Positions 15,668 through 24,652 are shown, counted from the stretch's first letter. The stretch is DNA of 57,925 nucleotides from Holophagales bacterium (GCA_009845425.1 VXZQ01000008.1:1-57925), one strand, 5' to 3'. Program-made: numbers and translations. Notes: generated by a model from the sequence alone, not told the origin.

Positions 15668-16995
15668 CGGACCTCCTCGCCACTAGCGGATCGTTCCTAG
15701 TCGAGCTCGCGGTCCGAGCGACGCTCGTGCTTCTTGGGGCCCTAGCTCTGCAGTGGCTGACGCGCAAGGGGGCCGCTGCGACTCGCCACCACTTGTGGAC
15801 GTTGACCTTCGCGCTCTTACTCGCGCTGCCGCTACTGGCGCTCGCAGCGCCGTCCTGGGACGTGGCGTTGCTCCCGTCCCCCGACCCGCCCGGAGAGGAA
15901 GAGTTCCTCGCACCGGTGGTTAGCTTGGGGCCGGCCGAGTTTACTGAAGCCTCTTCGGGCCCACTCGATGTCACCCCTTCTGCGAGTGTTGCGGCGAAGT
16001 CGTCCTGGCGTTTGTTCCCCCTTCCTCTTCTGATTTGGGCAGTTGGATTCGGAATGGCCATCGTCTCCGTGGGGGTCGGAGTCCGCAGGTTTCGGAAGCT
16101 CGTTCACTCCGCGGAACCCGTGGTGGACCTCGGCTGGCAACGACAGTTGGATGCGGTCCACGACGAGCTGGGGTTCCGCAGTCACGTGCGGCTCCTTCTT
16201 GGCGGGGAAGGCGTGACTCCGATGACGGGTGGCTTGTGGCACCCAATCATCCTCCTTCCGGCGTCGGCGGTGGATTGGTCTCACGCACGACGCCGGATGG
16301 TCCTGGCGCATGAACTTGTTCACGTGCGCAGACGCGACGCCCTCAGGCAGCTTTCGAGTCGCGTGGTACTCGCCTTCTACTGGTTCCACCCTCTGAGTTG
16401 GGTGGCGTCTCGCCTAGCCGCGGCGAGAAGGGAGGAAGCTTGCGACGAGGAGGTGTTGGCTGTCGGCACACGCCCGTCGGAGTACGCCGGGCACCTCCTG
16501 TCGCTAGCTGGAAGCAGGGCAAGCAGTCGGGCGGTCTTGTCACTGCCACTGGTACGGCGAGCGCAGTTGGAGCGGAGAATCAGGGCGATTCTCAGACCCA
16601 ATCGAGCGCGCCCACGGGCGAGTTCCAGCGCGGCTACCTTGGCGGTCGCTGCGGTTGCGGCAGTACCGGTTTCAGTGGCCAACCCGGTTTCCTCAAGCGG
16701 TGCGTCGAACGTCACGGTTGTCGAAGACTCCGTGTTGGACTGCTTGAGCGCGTCGGATCTGAGTCGACTCTCAGGTGGGGAGGAACTCGATGACCTCCTC
16801 CCTTGCCTACTTGAGACAGGGACCACAAGTAGCCGAGTGCCGTCCAACGACGCTGCCGAGTGGACTCTGCTGGAATCCGAGATCCGGAAGCAGCTTAGGT
16901 GGCACCTAGTCCGCGCAGAACAGAGTGATCGTAACGCGAAACACACGGACCGGAACGAGAGTGGTGGCGCGCGGTCGAGGCAGCGCGACCCGTAG
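15664..16995 (+). CDS. M56 (BlaR1-like) membrane metallopeptidase
   Basis: The product (443 aa) is an integral-membrane zinc peptidase of the BlaR1/MecR1 family. Three hydrophobic segments precede the catalytic domain (about 13-25, 40-60 and 115-135). The zinc motif is HELVH at 216-220, followed by a downstream EEACDEE (about 257-263) that supplies the third ligand. The C-terminus lacks the penicillin-binding sensor domain of true BlaR1. After a hydrophobic patch (about 320-340) it has only about 100 polar residues including a Cys in LLPCLLETG. The inducing signal is therefore unlikely to be a beta-lactam and is unknown. It is coupled to the repressor gene by a GTGA overlap. Confidence 0.85.
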   Translation: MTDLLATSGSFLVELAVRATLVLLGALALQWLTRKGAAATRHHLWTLTFALLLALPLLALAAPSWDVALLPSPDPPGEEEFLAPVVSLGPAEFTEASSGPLDVTPSASVAAKSSWRLFPLPLLIWAVGFGMAIVSVGVGVRRFRKLVHSAEPVVDLGWQRQLDAVHDELGFRSHVRLLLGGEGVTPMTGGLWHPIILLPASAVDWSHARRRMVLAHELVHVRRRDALRQLSSRVVLAFYWFHPLSWVASRLAAARREEACDEEVLAVGTRPSEYAGHLLSLAGSRASSRAVLSLPLVRRAQLERRIRAILRPNRARPRASSSAATLAVAAVAAVPVSVANPVSSSGASNVTVVEDSVLDCLSASDLSRLSGGEELDDLLPCLLETGTTSSRVPSNDAAEWTLLESEIRKQLRWHLVRAEQSDRNAKHTDRNESGGARSRQRDP

Positions 16996-17064
16996 GAGCG
17001 CAAGGCGACGCGGGTCGCACTCCGAGTTCCCGTTGACCCCCTGGACTACCGTCACTCTTCCCGA

Positions 17065-17772
17065 ATGTCAGCCAGACCTCCAAGCCCCACGCACGCAGCT
17101 GCTTCGTCGGCAGCCCGACTCCGCAGCACGTTGGACCGACTAGTCGATGGGGGGGCTCGGTCTCAGGGCCTCGGTGAGGCCAAAGGCCTTGTGGCGGCTC
17201 TTGTGGACGGTCGTCAGGTGGGCGTGATCGGCGTCGACAACAAAGGTGCAGTTCTTGAGGCAAACGATCGCGGCCGCGAAGTCCTCCATCTGGAGGGCGG
17301 CCTCCGGGAGAGAAACGGACTGCTTCGCGCTGATCGACCCAAGGATGGCGAAGCGCTGGAGGACGTTCTTGGCCAGGTGCTCCGCGGTGAGACCAAGGTC
17401 GGTGTAGGTGGTGTGACGACGGTCGGCGGCTGGCCGGATCAACGGCCTCTGACGGTGTACGTGAACAAGGTGGACGGTAGCTGCTTGGGCGTTGCTGCCG
17501 TGGTGGTCGTGGTAGACCCTTGGCGCCGAATGGACTTGCGCCCTAGACAGGTGGCCAAGTCCCTCGGACTGACACCGGCGGAGAGCGGCGTTGCTGTGGC
17601 CCTGGCGGAAGGCATGACGGCAGGTGAGATCGCGAAGGCTACGAATCGGAAGGTGCCCACCGTTCGCTGGCTCGTCCAGCAGGCCCTTTCGAGGACCTGG
17701 TGCTCAAGACAGACAGATCTTGTCAGGCTGGTCCTCGCTAGTTCGCACTTGCCCGTAGTGCAGTCGGAGTAG
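17065..17772 (+). CDS. LuxR-type HTH regulator with PAS-like N-terminus
   Basis: The product (235 aa) is a single-gene DNA-binding regulator. Residues about 35-150 resemble a degenerate PAS-like sensor (VGVIGVDNKGAVLEANDRGRE, then LLRADRPKDGEALEDVLGQ), a layout seen in many LuxR-family proteins without a receiver domain. The C-terminus carries the HTH: SLGLTPAESGVAVALAEG, then MTAGEIAKATNRKVPTVRWL and a final helix (RQTDLVRLVLASS). It lies 70 bases after the M56 gene and about 300 bases before the coupled secreted operon, so it may control either. Start ATG at 17065. The ligand is unknown. Confidence 0.75.
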   Translation: MSARPPSPTHAAASSAARLRSTLDRLVDGGARSQGLGEAKGLVAALVDGRQVGVIGVDNKGAVLEANDRGREVLHLEGGLRERNGLLRADRPKDGEALEDVLGQVLRGETKVGVGGVTTVGGWPDQRPLTVYVNKVDGSCLGVAAVVVVVDPWRRMDLRPRQVAKSLGLTPAESGVAVALAEGMTAGEIAKATNRKVPTVRWLVQQALSRTWCSRQTDLVRLVLASSHLPVVQSE

Positions 17773-18070
17773 ACGCTCCGGTTCGTCGACGTTCGTCCGG
17801 CGTTAGCGAGCAGGACGGTGCCGGGCCTCGCAGCGGAGGCCTGAGATCTCGGCCCGGTGATCGCCGTACCTTTTGTCTCCCGACCGCACTCAACCCCGGT
17901 GGCGATCTTCCATTCGGGTTGGTCACAGCTTCATCCCCTCCGGTTCCCCATTGATGTCACCCGTTAGTTTGAAGGGTGTCAACACACAAGGCTGCGCTGT
18001 ATGGTCACGGCTCCGTTAACCGTTAGGAGGGGCATCTGAAGCGATGCTCGTCCAGAGAGGAGAAGAGACT
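17773..18070. other. Intergenic region upstream of the coupled secreted operon
   Basis: About 300 bases without a credible gene. The second half is AT-richer and contains TTGAAGGGTGTCAACAC near 17969 and a purine-rich TTAGGAGGGG at 18022. An ATG at 18044 is in frame with the next gene but poorly spaced from that purine tract. The promoter of the three-gene operon probably lies here, but no convincing -35/-10 pair could be assigned. Confidence 0.4.
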
Positions 18071-18502
18071 GTGAGGAATCGGAAGCGGCTCTGCGTTCGT
18101 CGGTGGATTGGACTACTTTGTGTGTTCGTCGCCACATCACTGTTCCTGACACCAGCGGCAGAGGCTCAAGACATGGTCATTCTCTGCTGGGGTCCCTACG
18201 ATGGGATTCAGGTAGGCCTTGGGTGTGCTGGGACTGGTGCAGGTTGTTACGATTGTGTGGTCATCGTCTACTCGCAGGAGGAGTGCGATGGAGATCCGTT
18301 GTGCGAACCGCCTGTCCGGCCGGGGGAGTCGAGCAAGATTGCCGACGACCTTAGAAGTCTCACTGGAGCCGGGGAGCTTGGTTCGCGATCGCGGTCCGAC
18401 ATGTCGTGCAGCAACAGTCTCTTTGAGCTGGTTGATCAGCGAGGATTGCCGGGCGTGCGCCGGAAAGAGGTTGTTCCCGAGTGGGAGTCGACGGCACCGT
18501 GA
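18071..18502 (+). CDS. Small secreted Cys-rich protein of unknown function
   Basis: The product (143 aa) is unrecognised. GTG at 18071 has GAGAGGAG eight bases upstream, which is better than the in-frame ATG at 18044. The N-terminus is a clear signal peptide (Arg-rich start, core WIGLLCVFVATSLFL, cleavage after AEA). The mature part has seven Cys within about 120 residues (LCW, GLGC, GCYDC, EEC, PLC, SCS), suggesting disulfide bonds in the periplasm or outside. It is the first gene of a coupled trio: its stop overlaps the next start as GTGA (18499-18502). No family was recognised. It may be a small partner or subunit of the two larger secreted proteins. Confidence 0.6.
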   Translation: MRNRKRLCVRRWIGLLCVFVATSLFLTPAAEAQDMVILCWGPYDGIQVGLGCAGTGAGCYDCVVIVYSQEECDGDPLCEPPVRPGESSKIADDLRSLTGAGELGSRSRSDMSCSNSLFELVDQRGLPGVRRKEVVPEWESTAP

Positions 18503-19917
18503 CCTGGCGGCCTCCAAGCCGTGTGAAGCCGTCTGGGGGCGTTGTGCGCGCGTGGCTCGCCGGATTCTCTTTAGTCGTGAGCGTGATGCCGTTGGCCGCG
18601 GTCCAGCTCGGTGGGCAGCCGATGCTGGAGCGACTTGAGCCGCTTCGGTTGCCTCAAGAGGTGGGCTTGGCCAGCGACGTCCGGTGGTCTTCAGAGGACG
18701 AGCTTCTCCTGGGCGTTACTGGCAGTGGCGTCTACGCTTGGCAGCTGGGCGCGCAAAACGCGAACCTACAGGCCACGTTGGCAGGAACTGAATTGGCTCG
18801 TTTGGGCCGTCCTCAGGACTACAGCCGTGTTGGCGGGGCATCCTCGGGTGGCGTCGCGTTTGCTGGCCTCCTGTTCGGTGCCTATCTCCAGGGGGAGGTT
18901 GGAATCCAGCGTCTTCACCCAGCGGAGTTCGTCCTCGATCTCGACCGCAAAGGCGATCTGACTGTTGCTGTCGGTTTGAACCGGGATCACGAGGGCGCAT
19001 GGGAGACCCGCGTCGCGTGGTTCATCCGCGATGGGGAGCCTCGGCCACGCGGACTCCTGCCTAGTCGTGGCGATTCACAAGGGATGGAACGGTGCGCATT
19101 GGCAGAGCTTGCCGTCAGCCGGTTCATTTCAAGGGACCGAATCGTGATCGTTCCCGGGGCCGAACAAGGCGTTTTCGTCTTTGATCTAGAAGGCGAACTC
19201 CGGGACAGCTTAGAGGCGTCGACCTTCCTTGCCGACCAGGAGTGCGGCCTTGAGAGCGGGCAGAATCACCTACTCATCGACCCTGCCTATCGGGCGGCGT
19301 GGTTGAGCCGGCGTCGGGTGATAGATGATGTCGTCGCTGACGAGGTGGGCAACGTCTTCTTCTTCGTGCGTCACGTATCAAACGAGATTCCGTTGCCATC
19401 GCCGTCCGCAGCGGGGCCAAGTATCGGGATACATGGTTTACCGGGCGGTCAGCGCGTAGTGAGGGGTGAGTCAGCGGAGAGGTTTATCTGGAAGCTGGGT
19501 GCTTCCGAACGGGAGAGCCGTTCTCCAATGGCCAACGGACCCGACCCGTCGGCGGGTGCCGATCCGTCAGGAGAACCCATAAGGCTGAGTGCCGCTGCCG
19601 CCGTGGAGTTGTTGAGGACAGCGACACCGTCGGCGCCAGTGTCCTCCGAGTCGACTTGGAACGCGGCGCCGAGTGGCACTAGGGTTTGCTGGGACCTTGT
19701 CCATGCTCCCGTTCGGAATCTCCGCGACGTGACGATTCAGAAGTGCGCGATCAGCTCGGAGTTGATCGATCAGCGGCTGAGAGCGGATCTGCGCGGCGCT
19801 AGGCTCGTTGTACTGCTTCGTGGCGGCGACCTTACGTCTGCGCTCCGCGGCGGAGACGGCGGTCTTTCCCAGGCCTTCGGGTCACGCCTGACGGCCCCGC
19901 GTAAGGAAGAACGTTGA
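18499..19917 (+). CDS. Secreted protein of unknown function, possibly propeller-like
   Basis: The product (472 aa) is unrecognised. The frame is open from 18481, but GTG at 18499 forms a GTGA overlap with the previous stop. A hydrophobic segment (about 18-36, LAGFSLVVSVMPLAA) looks like a signal peptide. The first 280 residues have recurring strand-turn units such as DVRWSSEDELLLGVTGSGVY, RISRDRIVIVPG-like repeats and VFVFDLEGELRDSL, which suggest a beta-propeller in the periplasm. The remaining part is polar and Ser/Ala/Gly-rich with two Cys (RVCWDL, IQKCAI). Its stop overlaps the next start as TTGA. Function cannot be assigned. The propeller idea is inference from strand pattern only. Confidence 0.6.
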   Translation: MTWRPPSRVKPSGGVVRAWLAGFSLVVSVMPLAAVQLGGQPMLERLEPLRLPQEVGLASDVRWSSEDELLLGVTGSGVYAWQLGAQNANLQATLAGTELARLGRPQDYSRVGGASSGGVAFAGLLFGAYLQGEVGIQRLHPAEFVLDLDRKGDLTVAVGLNRDHEGAWETRVAWFIRDGEPRPRGLLPSRGDSQGMERCALAELAVSRFISRDRIVIVPGAEQGVFVFDLEGELRDSLEASTFLADQECGLESGQNHLLIDPAYRAAWLSRRRVIDDVVADEVGNVFFFVRHVSNEIPLPSPSAAGPSIGIHGLPGGQRVVRGESAERFIWKLGASERESRSPMANGPDPSAGADPSGEPIRLSAAAAVELLRTATPSAPVSSESTWNAAPSGTRVCWDLVHAPVRNLRDVTIQKCAISSELIDQRLRADLRGARLVVLLRGGDLTSALRGGDGGLSQAFGSRLTAPRKEER

Positions 19918-22900
19918 CCACCCGGCGGCTCGCGGTCTGGGTCCTCTTGGGTCTATGCCTGTTCCACAAGGGTGTGGCGAGCGGACAGGGGAGTGAGGTT
20001 GGTGGCGTTAGCGTCCGCTTGGTGTGCCTTGACACTGCCCGGCGCGTTGTGGAGCCGGCACTTCCGTCGTCTGACAATACTGCGCATCTCTGGCGTCAAC
20101 TCGAAGAGCAGTCAGGGGCATGGGCAGTCAGCCATTGCTGGGTGTGGAGCGAGACCTGCCCAGCTCAGCTTCTGTTTCCGGGCGATAGTCCCGCGGCGGT
20201 CTGCTCATCCGTTGGCGAGGGGACCGGTGCTTTCCTGGATGTGGGCGTCAGCGGCTTCAGAACAGAAGTGCCTAGCGTTCCGGAGAACACGTCTCATCCA
20301 AAGGAAGCCGAGGAAGTGGAGATTCTCGCGGCGCCGGTTCAGATGTGGCAGGACGTTCCTCAGAGCTTGTTGCCCAGAAAGCGCGGTCGTGGCTCGGTTC
20401 GGATCTTCCGAACGAATGACGAGCTCTGGCGAGTTCGGGCGATTCGCGATCGGCTCGTCTCAGCTTGGCATGACGTGCGCTCCGATGAGGCGTCGGTTCG
20501 CCTCTCGCTACTCCCGCAGGTCAGCTACTCCGTAGGCGTCCGAGGTGACGGCAAGGCCTTGGCCGGCGCCCGCGTTTCCTTGGTCGAGCGCAGCATGTCC
20601 GGGCCGCTCGTTGCGGCGAAACTGCTGGCGTTCGAGGTGGTTGATAACGAGGGAAGGCTGGAACTGGTGCTGCCCGCAGGCGCGTCTCCGGGTGTCATCG
20701 TTTCTAGTTTCGGGCGGATGGCGGCGGCGTATTCGACAGTCGACGCATTGCCGACGACCGTCCAGCTCCCGCCAGGCCTAACTGTTACGGGCCGAGTCTT
20801 GACCGAGGAAGATGATCCTGCGGAAGGGATCCGATTCAGAGGCGATTCTTGGGTCGAGGACGGCTTCGGCTTGATGCAGCGCCACACTGGCTTGTCGGAT
20901 CGAGAGGGCCGGTTTGTGGTATCTGGATTCTCGCCAGGTCCTGCGGCGCTTCGAACGGTCGACCGGGAGTTCGGATTCGGCATGACGTTCGATCTGCAGG
21001 CTTCGGTCGACTTGGGCGATGTAGTACTCAGCGGGCCGGAGAGTGCTTGGTTACGGATTCGGAACGCCGTGAGTGGGGTGCCAGTTCCCGGTGCCCGTGT
21101 GCGCAACGCTGCCGGCGAATGGAGAGAAACAGACGAAACGGGTTTGCTCCGGGTATCGCTCGTGTTCGGACGCGATGTGCTAGTGGTCGCGGACGGTTAC
21201 GTGCTGACGCAGTTCGACCTTCCGGAGCGGGGTGGTCTCACTTCTGCCGAGGCTCTTCGGGTGGCACTGGAGCCGGCCTTCGTGGTCGCGGGTTCGTTCG
21301 TCGCGGCGGATGGGCACACCCCCGCCGAGGATGGTCGAGCAATGATCCGCGATCAAGAGGAGGCCGTGACTAGGCAAGAGCTGATTGGCCACGATGGTTC
21401 CTTTACTTTCGATCTCCACGCTGGGTCCTACGCGATTGAACTCTCGGCTGCAAATGCAGGGCTTCGGCGCTTGACGGTCAGCGGATCGGCCGGGGAGATC
21501 GCGGATCTTGGGGTAGTGGCCGCCCCGGCGGCCGGTTGGGTGTCGGGGAAGGTCGTCGATCCGGTGTTCAGTCCAGTGCCAGGTGCCTCGGTTTCCTACA
21601 CGCCTCCCTCCGAGGCGGGGCCGATACTGGCGTGGGCACTCGGGAGGACGATTGCCGCGACCACCGACCGTGAGGGGTACTTCGAACTCCATGGTTTGGC
21701 AGCAGGCAGGGCGACGATTCGCGTCGACGCGAGGGGGTACGCGCCAGCAGAATTCGAGGCGACAGTGGATTCCACAGAGTGGGTCGATGCCGGTTTCGTG
21801 GAGCTTTCCCGGGGCCGGCGCGTAACGGTGCGTTCCGATGTCGGTAGCGGGATCGTCGAACTCGATGTCGGCGGTCGGCGGCATCCGCGTGACTTGGTTA
21901 CGGCGCCACTCGTTGACGGGATGGCGCAGCTCGATGGTGTTCCGCACGATCCGTTCTATCTACGTGTTCTGGCAGACGGGACGGCAGTGTGCGAGAGGCG
22001 GGAGGCCGAGGGCCGTAACGACGAGGTTGTGGTTTGCAACGACTCGTCGGTGGCCGTTGACGGGCGCGTCACGATGGCTGGCGAGCCGGGAGATGGCATG
22101 CTTCTGTGGCAGCAGCGGGACCGCGACGGTCAGCGTACTCCCGAGGGCGTTATCCGATCCGGCGCTGGTCCTTTGCAGCGTACCGAGGTCGTCTCCTCTA
22201 GGAAGCAGGAGTTGCAGGCGATGCTAGACGCGGGAGGCCGCTACCACTTGAGTACCGTGCTGCCTGGCGATTGGGATGTGATCTGGGTGCCCCTCAGGGG
22301 CGGCCCGAGGGAAGCCAGGCAGATCGAGATCTCGGACAGTGCGCGCCGGGCTACCGTGGACATACAGTTTGACGGCGTGTCGGTCGAAGGTGTGGTGCTG
22401 GACTCGCAGTACCAGCCAGCGTCGTTGGCTACGGTTGACGTGTACCCAGTTGGTTCGTCAGTGGTGACGGATCAGGATGGGCGTTTTCAGGTTCTGGGCC
22501 TCGATCCCGGCGTGTACCAGTTGCGGGCGCGGCTGAGGCAATGGCGGTCCCCTTTAGTCGAGACCGAGTTACGGCAGATTGGCGACAGCGAATCGGTCGA
22601 GTTGGTTCTGCAGGACGACCCGCCAGAGGACGAACTTCGCATCAGCATTCGTGGAGCCTCGTCGGGATTCTGTTTCGTGGAGGGCAACTCGCTCTCCTTG
22701 AAGGTCAGGGAGATTGATGCTGGTACCGCCGTCGTGAATCTCTCGCCTCCGCATCCCGAGAGGCTGCGTATCGCGTGCCGAGCGGATGGCCACTGGATTC
22801 TGGACAGTTGGCGCAGTGCACAGGCAGCGATGGAGCGAGGTGTTGAACTCGATGCGTCTCGGTCGCAGTCAGGAATCGCCCTGGTGGGCGAAACGGCACC

Positions 22901-23105
22901 CGTCGCCATCCGGATCATCGGCCCAGGCGGCTGGGATCTCGGTCTTCTCCGCCAGTGGTTTGGCGGCGACTCCCGGTTCCGTGTGGGTGAATCAGTCGGC
23001 AGGCTCCCCTCGGGGGAGTACCGAGTTCGCTGGCGTGACCGAGCGCAGAACGTGCTGATACCGCATAGGCGAACGCTGGAAGTGGAGGTCACTGACGGTT
23101 GGTGA
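19914..23105 (+). CDS. Large secreted protein with repeated carboxypeptidase-regulatory-like domains
   Basis: The product (1063 aa) starts at TTG 19914, overlapping the previous stop by four bases. A signal peptide (RRLAVWVLLGLCLFHKGVASG) is followed by a Cys-containing N-terminal region (about 25-200) of unknown fold. A series of beta-sandwich repeats of CarboxypepD_reg/CnaB type follows: for example DGKALAGARVSLVE, GRVLTEEDDPAEGI with FVVSGFSPGPAALR, SGKVVDPVFSPVPGASVSY with FELHGLAAGRATIRV, and VVLDSQYQPASLATVDVYP with FQVLGLDPGVYQLRAR. Such modules usually mediate surface or sugar/protein binding. No catalytic domain and no anchor at the C-terminus were seen. It is the last gene of the coupled trio. 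Confidence 0.7.
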   Translation: MTTRRLAVWVLLGLCLFHKGVASGQGSEVGGVSVRLVCLDTARRVVEPALPSSDNTAHLWRQLEEQSGAWAVSHCWVWSETCPAQLLFPGDSPAAVCSSVGEGTGAFLDVGVSGFRTEVPSVPENTSHPKEAEEVEILAAPVQMWQDVPQSLLPRKRGRGSVRIFRTNDELWRVRAIRDRLVSAWHDVRSDEASVRLSLLPQVSYSVGVRGDGKALAGARVSLVERSMSGPLVAAKLLAFEVVDNEGRLELVLPAGASPGVIVSSFGRMAAAYSTVDALPTTVQLPPGLTVTGRVLTEEDDPAEGIRFRGDSWVEDGFGLMQRHTGLSDREGRFVVSGFSPGPAALRTVDREFGFGMTFDLQASVDLGDVVLSGPESAWLRIRNAVSGVPVPGARVRNAAGEWRETDETGLLRVSLVFGRDVLVVADGYVLTQFDLPERGGLTSAEALRVALEPAFVVAGSFVAADGHTPAEDGRAMIRDQEEAVTRQELIGHDGSFTFDLHAGSYAIELSAANAGLRRLTVSGSAGEIADLGVVAAPAAGWVSGKVVDPVFSPVPGASVSYTPPSEAGPILAWALGRTIAATTDREGYFELHGLAAGRATIRVDARGYAPAEFEATVDSTEWVDAGFVELSRGRRVTVRSDVGSGIVELDVGGRRHPRDLVTAPLVDGMAQLDGVPHDPFYLRVLADGTAVCERREAEGRNDEVVVCNDSSVAVDGRVTMAGEPGDGMLLWQQRDRDGQRTPEGVIRSGAGPLQRTEVVSSRKQELQAMLDAGGRYHLSTVLPGDWDVIWVPLRGGPREARQIEISDSARRATVDIQFDGVSVEGVVLDSQYQPASLATVDVYPVGSSVVTDQDGRFQVLGLDPGVYQLRARLRQWRSPLVETELRQIGDSESVELVLQDDPPEDELRISIRGASSGFCFVEGNSLSLKVREIDAGTAVVNLSPPHPERLRIACRADGHWILDSWRSAQAAMERGVELDASRSQSGIALVGETAPVAIRIIGPGGWDLGLLRQWFGGDSRFRVGESVGRLPSGEYRVRWRDRAQNVLIPHRRTLEVEVTDGW

Positions 23106-23756
23106 CGCTTGCGTGCAGGCCGAGGTGTTACAAACGCCGGAAGCACCAGCGCTCGCAGACCCCGAGCATAGGCGGACGTCTCGGCATGTATGCTGAGACA
23201 GAGCGCCAGCGACAACGTGTTGGTGGGCTTCAATGGCGGCAACGGCCGCGGCCTTCGCTGACGCCCTTCTGGTGGCCACTCCACCGGGGGTTGGGGTGCC
23301 GGTTGGTGACGAAGTTCAGTCCCGCCTCGTTGGGGCCGCTGGCACTGCTCGCGCCGTTCCGGACGGCGTGAACCTGAGTAGCGCCCGGTTCGACCGGGTT
23401 GAGTTGGAGCGGATTGCCGCCTGGACGGAAACAGCCGGCGATCTCGCAGCCCTGACGAACCCGGAGCGACTGCGGGCGTTGGGCCCGTGCGGCTCCGGCG
23501 GTCCGCACGAGGGTTCGATCTAACTTCGGAGCCGCCTCTCTGTCAAGGCGTGCCTCGATTGGTTGCCGTGTATTTTTAGGGGTTCGTATGCGAGTTGCGT
23601 CCATCGATTTGAGTCATTCAAGATGCTGCTCTGTATCGGAGTGCGAAACCGATCCGACATCGTTGCCTCAGTTGTCAGGATGTGGCCCCACGCGGCGCAT
23701 GCGGCCCTGTCTCGGCTGGGCACTGAAAGAGAGGAACCTGTAGTGAGGACCGCAGA
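23106..23756. other. Long gap with one weak ORF
   Basis: About 650 bases follow the coupled operon. The only frame of possible interest is 23233-23523, described separately. A locally AT-rich patch around 23570-23585 (GTATTTTTAGGGG) could belong to a promoter for the YHYH gene downstream. No hairpin terminator with a T-run was seen. Confidence 0.4.
23233..23523 (+). CDS. Doubtful hypothetical protein, possible gene remnant
   Basis: This 96-aa frame (ATG 23233) has no recognisable family. The C-terminal half (RFDRVELERIAAWTETAGDL, then LTNPERLRALGP) reads like natural helical protein sequence, while the first 40 residues are Ala/Gly/Val-rich and low in information. No good ribosome site precedes it. 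It may be the end of a decayed gene or a chance frame. Confidence 0.25.
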   Translation: MAATAAAFADALLVATPPGVGVPVGDEVQSRLVGAAGTARAVPDGVNLSSARFDRVELERIAAWTETAGDLAALTNPERLRALGPCGSGGPHEGSI

Positions 23757-24173
23757 GTGCACGAAAAGCCGCTGAGAGGGCCACGTGTTCCCAGGCTGAC
23801 CGTCCTTGTTCTGACGGGCGCTTTGCTGAGCGCTCCCGTGCTTCCCCACGGTGGCGGGCTGAACAGCGCTGGGTGTCATAACGACTATGTGAATGGCGGC
23901 TATCACTGCCACCGGGGCGGTGATGACGAGGCCTCGATCGACAGCGATGTTGTGCTCGCGGTCCTGCTCGCCAGTGGCATCGTCTACTTCGTTCACAAGC
24001 TCAAGAAGAACAAGAAGAAGCGGCGGGATCCGGAGCGGTCGTTTCAAACCCTAGGCCTGACCCGAAGCGTGGAGGTTCCCGGGCGGGACCCAGTTGCACT
24101 TGGCCTCGTGCCCGTAACGAACAGTCGGGGACGGGTTGACGGCGTCGGGTTCCAGTTCCGGTTCAGATTCTAG
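23757..24173 (+). CDS. YHYH-motif exported small protein
   Basis: The product (138 aa) starts at GTG 23757. An N-terminal hydrophobic stretch (LTVLVLTGALLSAPVLPHG) is a signal or anchor. It is followed by the YHYH-type segment HGGGLNSAGCHNDYVNGGYH with CHRG after it, a His/Cys-rich motif known from small exported bacterial proteins and suggestive of metal binding. A second hydrophobic helix (about 62-78, VVLAVLLASGIVYFVH) precedes a Lys-rich patch (KLKKNKKKRRD), giving a membrane topology with a basic cytoplasmic side. The C-terminus ends FQFRFRF. Function is unknown. It stands alone in the lower-GC stretch, 71 bases before a putative lipoprotein gene. Confidence 0.6.
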   Translation: MHEKPLRGPRVPRLTVLVLTGALLSAPVLPHGGGLNSAGCHNDYVNGGYHCHRGGDDEASIDSDVVLAVLLASGIVYFVHKLKKNKKKRRDPERSFQTLGLTRSVEVPGRDPVALGLVPVTNSRGRVDGVGFQFRFRF

Positions 24174-24244
24174 GAGCCGGTAGGTGAGTGACTTTGCTGT
24201 CGTCTGAACCGCATAGCAGCTCGTATCCCCCAACGAGGAAGCCC

Positions 24245-24652
24245 ATGCTTCAACGCCGAACGATCATCGCGGGCGCCGTGTTAGCTCTAGGGGCCGCTGC
24301 CTGCGTCGAATCGCCAACACCGGCGCCAGGGCCGGAGAATCAGGAGGAGACCTTGATTGGGCGTGCGGTTGACCCCGCGGCCGCTCTCGGCTCGATTGTC
24401 AGTCTCATGAACTGGGCTGGCGACAAGAGGACTGCGAACCAACACCGGCGCGCTGATGTTCTCACGATGTTCTGCAATGGAGAGACAGTGGGGGAGATTC
24501 TCGTGAGGTGTGGCTACACGCCAAAGAACATACGGAAGATCATCGAGCAGTTCGTCGATATCGCCTGTGGCCTCTCTGATCCAGACAATCCACCGCCGAA
24601 GCCGGCCAGACAGCCAGAGGTAGCTTCTTGCGGTAGGCGCAACGTGTCGTGA
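24245..24652 (+). CDS. Small putative lipoprotein of unknown function
   Basis: The product (135 aa) starts at ATG 24245, with GAGGAAG just upstream; the frame open from 24188 is longer but lacks a site. The N-terminus MLQRRTIIAGAVLALGAAAC is a lipoprotein-like signal, although the residue at -3 of the Cys is Ala, a weak lipobox. The mature part has a Pro-rich linker, a helical middle (LGSIVSLMNWAGDKRTANQH), and a segment GETVGEILVRCGYTPKNIRK resembling a short helix-turn-helix-like or bacterial repeat motif. Four Cys are present after the signal. No family was recognised. Confidence 0.55.
   Translation: MLQRRTIIAGAVLALGAAACVESPTPAPGPENQEETLIGRAVDPAAALGSIVSLMNWAGDKRTANQHRRADVLTMFCNGETVGEILVRCGYTPKNIRKIIEQFVDIACGLSDPDNPPPKPARQPEVASCGRRNVS

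Noticed and set aside
15664..16995. A complete beta-lactam resistance sensor (BlaR1)
   Set aside because: The penicillin-binding domain is missing and no beta-lactamase gene is present, so only the M56 peptidase part can be claimed.
23563..23775. A 70-codon frame before the YHYH gene
   Set aside because: No family, no ribosome site, and it overlaps the YHYH start; treated as intergenic.
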